A DNA stretch of 64,000 bases. Source: Pythium myriotylum (Eukaryota > Oomycota > Peronosporomycetes > Pythiales > Pythiaceae). Under the pieces are notes generated by a model. It had not been told where the DNA came from, made no database searches, and saw nothing but the letters and a program-made list of their open reading frames with translations. The stretch is from NCBI GenBank assembly GCA_023091665.1, contig JALJCQ010000008.1, positions 1,302,001-1,366,000 of the forward strand, in the 5' to 3' direction. How positions within the stretch are numbered: the first letter of the stretch is position 1; each line of letters starts with the position of its first letter. The translations under genes were made by a program, and so were the position numbers. Positions 1 through 10,762 of this stretch are shown one piece after another.

Positions 1-1074
1 ACGGGCTTCTTCCTCGGCTCGTTGCTGCTCTTCAATGGCGCGCTGTTCTGCGAGACGCGCCTCTTCTTCTCGTCGGCGGTCCGCTTCGAGCGACTCTTGG
101 TACTCCCGATCCTGTTGCTCCCGAAGTAGCTGCGCCTCCGACCTACTCAACTCGCGAAAGATTAGAACCGACTTCGAAAACGTGATAGCGATGGACAACT
201 GCCGTACCGTTGTTGTTGAAGGTGCCGAGCGGTCGCAAGAATTGTGTTATTGCGCCCGATCGCTGTGTTTAGTGCTCGAATCAAGACCGCGGGAGGCACA
301 TCCACTAACGAGACGTTCGTGTCAGTGAGCAATTAGCATCCCTTAAGGCCATGTAGAGACCGTACCCGTGATCTTCTCCACAACGTTCACGCCCCGAGAC
401 ACGCATGTGAGTAGCGCAATGAACGGGAACTTCGCGCACCCGAGAGAGAGGCTGACACCGAATCCCTCGACCTGCTGCACGCAGCCGGCCCACGCCACGA
501 TGCTGTCGCTGTCGTTGATGTAGTTGGTGAAAACCTCTGTGCAGACCGTTTGCTTGGCGAACCGCAGCGCGTCGTCGTGGATATTCGAGTGGAGGAACAC
601 CAAGAGGAACTACATTGTCCGCGCCGTGGACACGGCGTCGCGGAACGACGTGAGCTCAAAGCGCGGGCAGTGCGGGCCGAAGCGCCTCTGGAGCGAGTCG
701 GCAAAGAGCCGCGCGGCGACTTGAGGGTCCTCGGGCTCGGCCTCGCCCAGGATGAGGCTCAGCGGCGAGAAGAGCAGTTCCATGAGGCCCTTCTGTCGCG
801 GTGGTCGCCGCGCCGCCGGTCCGCTGTCGGTGGTCGACGCCGTGGACGACGTGGCGCGGTCCGAGCGCGTGTCCGGGAGGTCGTCGCGGTCGTTGTTGTC
901 GAGCTCGGCGCCGTGGGGCGCGCCGTTGACGAGTCGGCGGCGCAGGCCCGTGGCGTCGGCGTTGGCGCCCACGGCGTCGTGGTTGTCGCCCGGCGAGAGC
1001 GCCGCGGCCGCCGTCATGTTGAGGTTCTTCGTCGAAACTTCGCAGTCGGCTTGCTGCTCGAGCTCCTCTCGCAC
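1..1074 (-). CDS. FAF2/UBXD8-like UBX-domain protein, partial, with an in-frame stop
   Basis: Reads leftward and runs off the window at base 1. Residues from the 1074 side give an acidic, disordered N-terminus, then a UAS (thioredoxin-like) domain recognisable by FLLVFLHS, a conserved Cys in the AWAGC stretch and a VVEKITG strand. After an intron (about 200-360; exact ends uncertain) comes a coiled coil containing REQQDREYQESLEADR, the hallmark linker before the UBX domain in FAF1/FAF2. The UBX domain itself lies outside the window. Family role: recruits p97/Cdc48 to ubiquitinated ERAD substrates at the ER. Oddity: the UAS reading frame is interrupted by TAG at 610-612, immediately before FLLVFLHS, with no frame change; splicing it out would delete the conserved strand. 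The first in-frame start is GTG at 1074, so an upstream exon (perhaps a UBA domain) is likely. Family assignment is fairly secure; gene integrity is not. Confidence 0.7.
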
Positions 1075-1631
1075 TCCAGAGTTGCTCGAATAAAGAGCCC
1101 TTGGCCGGATCCTACCTTAGGACATGTGGACGTAAATGGTGGGGACCACCTTATAAATGGGGGCAACAGCAACTTGGCCGTGGTGTTCGACGCAACGTCA
1201 CCGTCAACGCATCTTCTTGCTCCATAGCCGCACCGCCCCGTGCTCAGACCAAGACGCAACGTTCTCAAACTACTCGAACGAGCGCCGTTTGGGTGTGTCG
1301 ACTTGGTCAAGACGAGACGGACGCTCGACAGACTGAGCACCGAAGGGCTCCGGAGACCGTGACCCAGCGCCAGGAGTCGCGACTCATCGTTTCGTCCTTC
1401 GTCCAAGGACCGAGATAGGATAAAGATAACGGATGAGCATGCAGCACAGTAATCAGATTTCACGAAGGAAGCGTGCTAGTTGCCTTTCCCGCGCCTTCGT
1501 CGCATAAGGCTCGCCTAGTCTCCTCGCCATCTCCACCCTCCAACTTCCTCAGCTCCCACGCAGTCTCCACACTTTGGACTGCAATCCATTCGTCATCTTG
1601 CTCCAAGCTCCGCACTCGCACCGTGGCCACC
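1075..1631. other. Head-to-head intergenic region
   Basis: Spacer between the leftward UBX gene and the rightward M64 peptidase. Open frames here look like random shadows. It should hold both 5' ends and possibly a missing first exon of the UBX gene. I see no RNA gene or repeat. Confidence 0.4.
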
Positions 1632-3403
1632 ATGAAGATCGACGCACTATTATCCACAATCGCTCTGCTCTCAGGCGTATCAGCTTCGACCACAACCTTC
1701 TCTACCAAAGTCCGAATCAACGCTGTGACTTCGACGTGCACATCGATCTCACCAGTCGCTGAGACCCAACTTCATCGAGCTATCCAAACTGCAAGCGATG
1801 TACTCGTTCAGACGCGTCAACGACAGAACCGACTGGTGGATGAAGAGCCAACCAGTCAAGCTGATCAGAAGATCGCAACGGTGCTTGGTGGAAGTGTCGA
1901 GGCTGTCACCAAGCGAGTAGACGAGTTGTGTCCTCTCGGTGTCGTGACGACCAACCCCAAATCGTCGAACCTCCGCGGGGGGACAATGCGAAGCTCGATC
2001 GCCGCCACTGCTGAGGTACGCAAGATCGTCGGGTCTGGCGACCCAGCCAACCGTATCGACGTTGTGTTCATGGGCGACGGTTACACTGTTGACGAGCGTA
2101 CTCGGTTCTTCGAGGACATCGAACGCCTGACGAATGACATGTTCTCGGGCGAGACGTTTGCCCAGTATCTGCCGCTCTTCAACATCTGGGCGGCGTATGT
2201 GCCGTCGGCAGAGTCGGGAATTGGGATCAACAGTGCTCCCCGGAAGACGGCGTTCCAGCTGTATCGCGAGGCCGGAATCCTTCGCGCGATTTACGCCAAC
2301 GACGAGAAGGCTGCGCAGGATCTCTGTGACTCGCTCGGACCTGGGGGCTGTGACTTCCCGTCGATCATCGCTAACGACGAGTACTACGGTGGTCTTGGTG
2401 GAAATTTCATCATTTCAGCAAAGCGTCTGGGACAGTGGTGTTGCGCCATGAGATGGGCCACAACTTTGGCGTGGTGGGTGAAGAGTATGACGGCGCGTAC
2501 TACTACACGGGAGCCAACTCTGCCAAGTCTGTTGAGAATGTGACGTGGAAGCATTGGCTCACTGACCCAACTCGGCTCCGGGAAGAACGTGTAACACAAG
2601 CCTTCCACAGCTACATGTGGCACGATTTTAGCGAGGGACCGTACGTGATCAAATTCAACTCGACTGGCACGCTCCAGCGCTGGGGCATCCAGTTCTCACT
2701 CACGGGGATTGACTCGGACGACATGCTTTCAGTGACTCTCGATGGCCAACCGCTCCCGTTCAAGTCCAAAGGTCTTGTCGACCGCAGCTTCTACTCGTGG
2801 ACCAACTCGACGAGCGGCTTCTCGGCCGGTACACACCAACTCGTGTTCCAGGCTTCCAGGACATTGAACGGCACCGTCAGCAGCACGCTTTGCAACGCAG
2901 GTGTGTATGAGTACGCGGACGAGAACGACTTCAAGATGGACGACCGCGACTTCATCGGAATCTTCCCCACCTTCGACGGCACCAAGGCCAAGCTCTACCG
3001 TCCTGACAACGAACGCTGCCTCATGAGAAACGTGACGTCCACGTCGTTCTGCCGTGTGTGCCAGGAGAACATGTGGCACAAATTCCTCGCTCGCGTCGAG
3101 TTCATCGACGCCGTCGTGGTCGACGGCCGCAAGGTCTTGCTGCAGCTCATCCCGCTGGGCCAGCTGCGCCTGCCGACGGACACGTTCGTGCAGACGCACC
3201 CGGCGGTCGCGGCGGCCGAGAAGTACTCGACGCAGTGGCTTCGCGACGGCCAGGAGCTGGTGGCGCTGCGCGACGCTCTCGACGCGGACCTGTCAGGCGA
3301 GCCGGCGGGCAACTACACGGTGCGCGTGGCGTTCTCCACGCCCAACGTACGCAAAGACCCGAGAAACTTCATGGTCTCGCAGAAGAACTTCACGGTCGTG
3401 TGA
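1632..3403 (+). CDS. Secreted zinc metallopeptidase, family M64 (IgA-peptidase-like), frameshifted
   Basis: ATG at 1632 sits in a strong context (GCCACCATGA) and opens a signal peptide (MKIDALLSTIALLSGVSA), so the product is probably secreted. A variable pro-region is followed by the M64 core: VVFMGDGYT, the FNIWAAYVPSAESG block, then the zinc motif HEMGHNFG followed by GEEYDG. A beta-rich C-terminal domain with a CRVCQENMW cysteine cluster ends at the TGA at 3401-3403. The gene is intronless but not open throughout: the frame used to about 2415 ends in junk, and the frame carrying HEMGH becomes coding from about 2421. One base is therefore missing or extra around 2412-2426, about eight codons before the zinc-binding helix. 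This is either an assembly indel or a true inactivating mutation. Members of this family are candidate extracellular proteases in oomycetes. Confidence 0.8.
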
Positions 3404-3498
3404 GTTCTTGGGTCGGTCGTAGCCATCTCAATTAAGTAAAGCGTCGTTAACCTAGAGTCGGGAGTCCTCTTCGCAAATCCGTTGATCTTGGAGTGAGT

Positions 3499-6400
3499 AT
3501 GGGGCCTCGCGCTCGCGTCGTGGGCGTGGACAAATGGGTCGCCACGACGCGCCGGCTGCTCGCGCAGGAGCGCGACGACGAAGTGCGCGGCGTGCAGGAG
3601 GAGCTCGCGGCGCTGGACGACGCCGAGAACCCGAACGTGCTCACGCGCCTGGCGCTCGCGCAGTGGACCACGGGGCTCTTCGGCCGCACGCTGCTACGCC
3701 TCGCGCTGCCCTCGCAGCGTCTCCAGCGCCCCAAGGCGCACGCGTTCACGGTCGGCGATCTCGTGCAGATCCGCGTCAAAGGCTCGTCGGCATCGTCGTC
3801 GAGCGCCACGACTTTCCCGACTGGCATCGTCGCTCGAGTCGAGGAGACGGCCATTTCGATCGCGCTGGGCGACCGCGAGGATGTGGAGGAGGAGCAATTG
3901 CTGAGCCAGAGCGGCAGCATCACCATCGACCGGCTCGTGAACACGGCGACGTTTGTCAAGATCACGGCCGCGCTCGATCAGCTGGCGAAGTTTGACTACG
4001 GCCAGGCCCAGCCGGTCGTCGACGTGTGAGTGTTGTGGTGTGATCGTATTGCTGTAGTACCTGGCTGTATCTGACTTTTGCTTTGGGCCCTTGCAGAGTG
4101 TTTTCGGGGAAAGCCCCGTCTTGGAACACGCCGCTGCCGACCATCACACCGTTTAACCAGGGGTTGAACGAATCGCAGCTCGACGCCATTCGGTTTGCGT
4201 TGGCCTCGAAAGACCTCGCACTGATTCATGGCCCGCCTGGAACAGGGAAGACGACAACTGTTGTAGAGTTTATCCTCCAGGCTGTCAAGACGTTCCAAAT
4301 GAAGGTGCTCGTGTGTGCGCCGTCCAATATCGCAGTCGATAACGTCCTCGAGAAGATGGCGGCAGCCGACGGCAAGCTGAGACTCACCCGCGTAGGCCAC
4401 CCAGCGAGGCTGCTGCCGCAAATTCTCAAATACTGTCTTGATGCACGCATCGAGCGCGCTGAGGGTACGGAGATTGTAAACGACATTCGCAAAGAGATGT
4501 CGGAGATGGAATCCCAGCTTAAAAAGACACGTGATAAGAGCGTGAGGTACCAGCTTCGTCGCGATCTCAAAGCGAATCGGAAAGAAGTCCGCCAACGTGA
4601 GCAGAAAGTCGTGGTCGAGTTGCTTAAACACAGTGACGTCGTTTTCGCGACGAACGTTGGGGCTGCGTCCAAGCTGCTTAACGACATGACGTTTGATCTG
4701 GTGGTTATCGACGAAGCTGCCCAGGCGCTCGAAGCCTCGTGCTGGATTCCCATTCTCAAAGCAAAGCGGTGCGTACTAGCAGGAGATCACTTGCAGCTTC
4801 CACCCACAATCAAGTCGAAGGCGGCGGCTGCGAGCGGGTTAGAAACGACGCTTTTCGACCGAGTGACACAGTTCGAGCACACACAAGAAATCGTCAAGAT
4901 GCTCAACACACAGTACAGAATGCACCAGGACATTAGTGACTGGAGTTCGCGTGCCATGTACAAAGGAGAGTTGCAAAGCTTTGAAGGTGTTGCCTCCCGC
5001 AAATTACATCAACTCGCTCACGTCAGGATCAAGGCAGACGATGAATTACTCGACGCGACACTATTGTTGATTGATACAGCTGGATGTGATTTGGAAGAGG
5101 ACGTTGACGATGAAGAGGAAGGTCGTCATGTTAGCCACATGTTGAAGCTCTCCAAATCGAATACCGGTGAAGCGCGCGTTGTCGCAAAACACGTGCGCTC
5201 CTTGCTCCAGTCTGGACTACGGACAGACGAAATAGCGGTCATCACCCCTTACAACAAGCAGGTCCAGCTTCTCAAAGCGCTACTGCTTGACGAATTCCCA
5301 ACTCTTGAGGTCCGATCAGTCGATGGTTTCCAAGGCTGTGAGAAAGAGGCTGTGGTAATGAGCCTAGTGCGTTCGAATGCTGCAAGAGAGGTCGGATTTC
5401 TTGCGGATGAGCGGCGAATGAATGTCGCGGTCACTCGTGCTAAGCGTCACGTTGCATTGGTGTGTGACACAGACACAATCCGTACCAACGCTTTTCTGAA
5501 GAAGATGGTTGAACACTTTGAGGAGATGGGCGAGTACCGTAGTGCTCAGGAATACCTTGACGAAGATGTCGTTCACGGCGAGGTCCATGCAAGCGAAGCA
5601 AGTGTGGTACCAAATGTCTCGCCGCAAAAAGATTCATCCGCCCAACATACGGCGAGCGACGAGAAACGAGCAAAAGCAGCAACTACAACGAAGCTTGCGA
5701 GAGATCCGCCTAAAGGGCCTTCTGTTGCGGCTTCGAAACCTAAAAAAACAACTCCCTTACCGAAGCCAGTAACAGAAAACCCAACACCGGAACTTGCCAG
5801 CACTCCACGCGATCGAGATGACCGAGATAACGAGGCTGATGAAGAAAAGCAGCCCAGCGACCAAGATGATCTCGTTGCTGAACAGCTCTCGGATACGAAA
5901 AGAAGTGTGTTTGACGTTCTTAACGACTCTTCCTCCTCAGATGATTCCGATCGTGAAGACGATATGCCAGATAAACCAGATGAACTCGCTAACGCCGCCG
6001 CGTTACTCCGAGATTTGCACATGAGTCGTATGGCCCGCAACCCACCTCCACCACCAGCCCCAGCCACTGGAGGCGGCAGCAAGAAGAACAAAAAGAAGAA
6101 AGGCAAATCAAAGGTCCAGTCAAATGGTGGCTCAGCTGCAAATGGTGGAGTAGTCGCGGTCGCGGATCGACAGGACGACGAGGACGATCTTGCGTTTCTC
6201 ACGCGTCAGGCCGATATGAGCAACCGCTGCTGTTTCCAGGGAGTTTCAAACACTCGGTGCAAGAAGAGCACGACATTGCTGGGGACAATGTGCAAGTTTT
6301 GCATGCTCAAGTTCTGCTATGACCACGCACAGCCAGAGATTCATGGCTGCGGCGACGCAGTGCGCCAGTTTGAACGCCAGCAGTTCCAGTCAAAGTCGTC

Positions 6401-6521
6401 TACAGACACGAAGAAGCTGAGCGCAGACAAGCGCAAGCTGCTGCACAAGAAACTGGGCGAAAAAGTGGGCGAGCAGACGGCTGCGCGGCACACCAAGGCC
6501 AAGCCGAAGGGCAAGAAGTGA
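3499..6521 (+). CDS. IGHMBP2/SMUBP-2-like superfamily 1 helicase with AN1 zinc finger
   Basis: Two exons, 3499-4025 and 4097-6521, with a 71-nt GT-AG intron (GTGAGT...TTGCAG), giving 983 aa. The N-terminus has the beta-barrel 1B region. The helicase core shows Walker A GPPGTGKTT, motif II VIDEAAQA, GDHLQLPPT (motif III), QYRMH (motif IV) and the VDGFQG and VAVTRAKRH motifs (V/VI), typical of Upf1-like 5'-3' RNA/DNA helicases. A long Ser/Asp/Lys-rich linker follows, then a C-terminal AN1-type zinc finger (CKFCMLKFCYDHAQ) and a Lys-rich tail. I did not recognise the R3H domain found between helicase and AN1 in animal IGHMBP2. Role by homology: ribosome- or tRNA-associated helicase. It follows the M64 gene by 96 bp on the same strand and converges on the E2 gene with 57 bp between stops. 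Confidence 0.9.
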
Positions 6522-6578
6522 TAAAAGAGAATCAATATAGTGAACGGTCTAAGCTAGATCAGGGGTCCCGGACTCGGC

Positions 6579-7381
6579 TCACATGGTACTCAGCAGCTTC
6601 TCGACAGCGGCATTCTCGTCGCCGTTGCACTCGCGTAGCGCTTGCTTGGCCTGCTCTGCCGGGAAGCCCATGTCCACGAGGCGCGAGACGGCCTCCGAGT
6701 CGTCCGCGCCACGTTCTTTGGCGTAGCTCTCGGTCCAAAACCGGGCGGTGTTGGCGAAGAGCTCGGGGTTTTCCATGTACATCTTCGCCACTTCCGCGTC
6801 CTGCGGATCTGTCGGTTCAGCTGCCGATAGCAGCGCTTGGATGGAGAGAAGAGCTGTCTTGATGGTCAACGCCGGAGACCACTGGTCTTTCAAAATGTCC
6901 TGTTCGTCAATGAGTCAGCACCGTAGCAAATCATAACCCACGGCGACTGTGTGACAAACGCACCAAGCAGATAGCGCCCGTCTGCGAGGAGATGTTCGGG
7001 TGCCAGATCTTGGTCTCGAAGCGCATCTTCGGTGGCTCAAAGGGGTACCTGACACAAACAAAGTCGGTATCTCAGTTCCACCCATCCGACCCACACGGTT
7101 GCCCTCCGGATCGACGTACTGCGGCGGGATGACAATCTCGATGAGGAAGACGCCGCCTTCGTAGGGGGTGCCTTCGGGGCCCTTGATCGTGCCCTGCAGC
7201 TGGTTGGCGCTGCCGCTTCGCGCCTCGGCGTAGACCCCCGAGAGATGGGTGTCGCGCTGGCACTCCTCTAGCTCTTTCCGCACGCGGCCTCCTGCGACAC
7301 GAAGCACACCACCAGACGCAGCAGATCGTCAGCTACACGCCGAGACGCCAACGCGCGCGGCGACGCACGTGGAGCGCTCAT
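6579..7381 (-). CDS. Ubiquitin-conjugating enzyme E2, UBE2K/Ubc1 type with C-terminal UBA
   Basis: Four exons on the reverse strand: 7381-7369, 7291-7120, 7048-6964, 6899-6579, with introns of 77, 71 and 64 nt (donors GTGCGT, GTACGT, GTGCGT). The spliced product is 196 aa. The UBC fold is clear: [37 protein letters not shown] (catalytic Cys, immediately upstream of the third intron) and [10 protein letters not shown]-terminal UBA domain ([18 protein letters not shown]...) ends the protein, as in human UBE2K and yeast Ubc1, which build or extend Lys48 chains. The 13-nt first exon coding the first five residues is inferred from frame and splice sites; no other ATG fits. The start lies 203 bp from the divergent VTT-domain gene. 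Confidence 0.9.
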
Positions 7382-7584
7382 CTCGGCCCGTCGGATCCGC
7401 TTCTTCGCGACGTTCGATTCGTCGAGTTGCCTCCCGCAACTCAAATCCACAAGGTTAACTTAACGCGAGCACCGGCGGTCCCCTCTCAGAGTCGATGCGA
7501 ACTTAACACGCACTTCACAGACCGGTTGAAGAGCTCCATTGCGTTCTTCTTCTTCGTCTTCTCGTTTGACAACTGCGACCGACA

Positions 7585-8455
7585 ATGGCGGCCGCGTGGC
7601 AGCCGCGCCTGCTAGCGGCGCTCGCGCTCAAGCTCGCGCTGGTCTTCGGCTCGGCGCTCGGCGCGACGCTCTGGCTCTGCGCCAAGCTGCTGGCGACGGT
7701 GCGCGAGAGCGACGCGCGCGCCGGCCTCTCGACCTCCAAGCTCGACGCGCTCTCGATCAAGAGCTTCTCGTCGCTCGCCGAGCTGCAGCGCTCGCACGAG
7801 ACGTTCTTGCACATCTTCGCGGTCGACTACCCACTCGCGCTGCTGTGCTTTGCATGCATCTACGTCATGAAGCAGGTGCGTGCGATCAGATGGAGTGTTA
7901 GGGCTGACTTGTCATTGACCATGCTGCAACTACTAGACTTTTGCGATCCCTGGCTCGGCACTGCTCAACTTGTTTGCTGGCGCCATTCTGCCTCTGCACG
8001 TTGCATTCCCGCTCGTGGCGACTTTGACCGCTTGTGGCGCATCGCTCTGCTTTCTGTTGTCGCGCTTGCTTGCGTCGGAGGAGATTGTAGTCGGCATCTG
8101 CGACAGGGTTCTGCCCAACAAGCTGCAGCAACTCCGTCACCAGATCGATACGGCGAAGAAAGATGGACAGTTGCTGTTCGTGCTTCTTTTCTTCCGCGTT
8201 TTCCCTTTCACACCCAATTGGTTCCTCAATCTCGCCAGCCCGTGGCTTCAAGTGCCAATATTCATGTTCACGCCGTCAGTGCTCTTCGGACTCATGCCGT
8301 ATAACTTCATCACGGTTCAGGCCGGAGCAATGCTATCGACGCTCAAGTCAACAAGCGACATGCTGGACCCAAAGACCATCGGTTCGCTGGTGCTTTTGGC
8401 GCTCGGCATGCTCGTCCCAATGGTGATGAAGCGCAAGAAGGCCAAAACCCAATAA
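7585..8455 (+). CDS. TMEM41-like VTT-domain membrane protein
   Basis: Two exons, 7585-7875 and 7937-8455, with a 61-nt intron (GTGCGT...ACTAG, phase 0), giving 269 aa. It has an N-terminal hydrophobic segment, then the VTT/SNARE-associated Golgi domain: TFAIPGSALLNLFAG, GASLCFLLSRLL, the FFRVFPFTPNWFLNLASP re-entrant motif, an aromatic/Pro block, and a final membrane helix followed by a basic KRKKAKTQ tail. This matches TMEM41A/B, ER phospholipid scramblases acting in autophagy and lipid mobilisation. The basic C-terminus suits ER retrieval. Its stop lies about 50 bp from the stop of the convergent SFT2 gene. Confidence 0.88.
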
Positions 8456-8505
8456 CCAAAAGAAATCGTAAAATATTCACGTCCATCGCTTGTCGATACG
8501 AATGA

Positions 8506-9204
8506 CTACTCAGACGTAATCCCGCATACTTTCTTGAGGATGCCCTTGAGAATCTTCCGGCCGTACGGAATGTAACTCGCGGAGTACCATACTGCGGCCA
8601 TGAACTGAATGAACACCAGCAACAGCACCACTCCTCCAAGATCAGGAAACTGACAGAATAGAAACGCGTCGTAAGTGAGATGCCCAAAGCCACTCTTGAA
8701 ATACACGTACCGCGATGGCGAAGGCAAGAACGACGATGATCATTCCGACGTAAATGATCGCAGCGACTCGACGCACGGGCTTCATCATCAGCTTGACTTG
8801 TTGCTTCGGACCCACCAAAAATCCCGATCTAAACAGCAGCAATTCCACTCTCTGAGTCCGTTCTCGGGCCATACTTCCCACCTGTGGCGTCTTACCCGCA
8901 AAGCGCGATGATGTTACCAATGGAGTAGGTGATCCCGAATCGTGCACCACTGCCATCTCCGGCGATCAAGGCGAACGTAGACTTGACAAGGAGCCATTGC
9001 GTGTTAGTAATAGGGATCCATCACCAGTACCGATCTCGATCTCACCCCGAAGCTGATGAGGTAGCCGAGGCAGAAACAGGCGCCGAAGCCCCACATGCGC
9101 TGCGTCTTCGTGAGCGTCGGACAGGAGGCAGTCAGCGACTCCGAGTCGCTCGAGGCCGTCGGCGCGCCCTTGGCATTGCTGATGATCACTTTGATCTGCT
9201 CCAT
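8506..9204 (-). CDS. SFT2-family vesicle transport protein
   Basis: Four exons on the reverse strand: 9204-9046, 8981-8896, 8828-8711, 8649-8506, with introns of 64, 67 and 61 nt (donors GTGAGA, GTAAGA, GTACGT). The spliced product is 168 aa with four membrane spans. After a Ser-rich cytosolic N-terminus come KTQRMWGFGACFCLGYLISFG, YSIGNIIALCGSGFLVGPKQQ, KLMMKPVRRVAAIIYVGM, and the diagnostic FMAAVWYSASYIPYGR near the end. SFT2 proteins act in endosome/ER-to-Golgi vesicle fusion with SNAREs. All exon phases join without a stop. Confidence 0.9.
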
Positions 9205-9400
9205 TGCGACTGGCGGGCGCGAGAACTCGGACGATGGGTCGTTTCAATCAATGGCCATTTGCGGGCGATGGGTTCCAACCGAGAAGCGCATCTCATACTC
9301 AGAATCCTCAGAGCAAGTGAGCTTCTGAGACATCCTGAGAAAGGCAAGTTGGAGTGAAACGGCATATCAGTACATTGAACAATCCCGTGTTTGTAAATAA

Positions 9401-10762
9401 TCACCAATACAATGCAATAAGCGAAGGTCCATCCCTCAGGCTGAAAGTCCTGGGCGGACTCGCCGCGCGGAACTCGGACTCGTCGTGCTGCCCCGACAGG
9501 CCTCGCTGCCTCGATCCCTCTCGAGAGATCGCAACGCCTTTGCTCTGTGCGAAGGCGTCTGCTGGCATCGAAGCTGAGGCCAGGCGCTGCGATTGGGCCA
9601 CCTTCGCGCGATTGGTGGGTCTCCAGAGCGAGATGCAATTGGGCTCAGAAGCCGTCTTCTTCGGATGCGGCTTGTTGTCGGGCTCGGGGACTGACACGGA
9701 CTTGGCCTTGGCCTTGACGATTTCAACGCGATCTTCTACGACCGAAGATCGTTGCTCTTCTTCCTCCACGCAATCAATCATGGACTCCACGGTGTCCATG
9801 GACGCAACAGACTCACATTCGTCCGCACCATCTCCCGACGGACAGGCACATATCTCAGTTGACAATTCCTTCTGCTTGGGCTCCAGCTTTTGCTGTGCCG
9901 CAAAGAGCTCCGACTTGAGCTCCTCCAGCTCGACTCGATGGCGCTCTTTCAGCTCTTCCATTTCGAGCGTCAGCTCCTCGTGGTCGCTCGACAAGAACAC
10001 CTTCTCCTCACGTTCGCACTCCAGCTCATGTCGCAGGTCGGCTTCCGTCGCCTCCAGCACACGCACGCGCGTCTCCAGGTCGTCCTGGGTTTGCTCAAGG
10101 CGCCTTGTTATCTCTGCGAGTCGCACTAATTGCACACGCAGGCTGTCACGCTCCGACGTGCACTTGCTTAGCTCTGCGTGGCACGCCACCGTCTTCTCGC
10201 GCAATGTCTCAACCTCGCTCTCCAGTGCATGGATCTTCTTCTGTAGCTGTGCGTTGCGATCGCTGCTGCGGGCGAGCTCCTGCTCCAGCTCCTCCTCTAC
10301 GGCTGCGCTCGACGCCGTGTACTCGTCGAGCAGGTCCTGTACGCGCTCCAGCTCTCGCTTGGTCTCGATCAGTTCGGTCTCCAGTGCCGTAATGTCCTCG
10401 ACAGCATCATGGAGTGATAGTTGCTCTGGTGTTTGGACCACCGGCTGCTGCTCCTGCTCCTGGTGTCCGTGCTGCTGTTGGAGCTGCTTCAGCACGACCG
10501 AGAGGCGGCAGCACACCGTCTCGCACGGACGCGTGCACAACGCCGCCTCTCGCAGTTCCGCTCGCGACACCTCGACCTCGGCGCGCGCCTGCTGCAGCTG
10601 CGTCTCCAGCCCCATTGCGCGCTGCGCCGCGCGACCCAACGCCACGCCGTGGACGCGCTTCTCGTCGTCCAGCTGCGCTGACACGCGGTAGTAGGCGCGC
10701 TTGTAGTTGAACGCGACGTCATCCTCGCTCACGAGCGGATCCATCGTCTGCGGGGTTGCCAT
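9401..10762 (-). CDS. Coiled-coil protein of unknown function
   Basis: Single exon, 453 aa, ATG at 10762. After a short N-terminus (MATPQTMDPLVSEDDVAF) nearly 300 residues are heptad-rich coiled coil (for example LEQTQDDLETRVRVLEATEADL), with a Cys-containing interruption around residue 80 and a Gln/His-rich loop. The C-terminal third is acidic then Ser/Arg-rich and probably disordered. I do not recognise a family. Extended coiled coils like this occur in cytoskeletal, centrosomal and Golgi-tether proteins; nothing here discriminates between them. Coding bias and length support a real gene. Confidence 0.7.
   Translation of the reverse strand: MATPQTMDPLVSEDDVAFNYKRAYYRVSAQLDDEKRVHGVALGRAAQRAMGLETQLQQARAEVEVSRAELREAALCTRPCETVCCRLSVVLKQLQQQHGHQEQEQQPVVQTPEQLSLHDAVEDITALETELIETKRELERVQDLLDEYTASSAAVEEELEQELARSSDRNAQLQKKIHALESEVETLREKTVACHAELSKCTSERDSLRVQLVRLAEITRRLEQTQDDLETRVRVLEATEADLRHELECEREEKVFLSSDHEELTLEMEELKERHRVELEELKSELFAAQQKLEPKQKELSTEICACPSGDGADECESVASMDTVESMIDCVEEEEQRSSVVEDRVEIVKAKAKSVSVPEPDNKPHPKKTASEPNCISLWRPTNRAKVAQSQRLASASMPADAFAQSKGVAISREGSRQRGLSGQHDESEFRAASPPRTFSLRDGPSLIALYW

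Noticed and set aside
545..613. Possible intron removing the TAG in the UBX gene (GTAGTT...CACAG)
   Set aside because: It would delete the conserved FLLVFLHS strand and following helix; not credible.
9354..10691. 445-codon plus-strand ORF over the coiled-coil gene
   Set aside because: Ser/Cys/Arg-rich reverse of a Glu/Leu coiled coil; the minus strand has heptads and a proper ATG.
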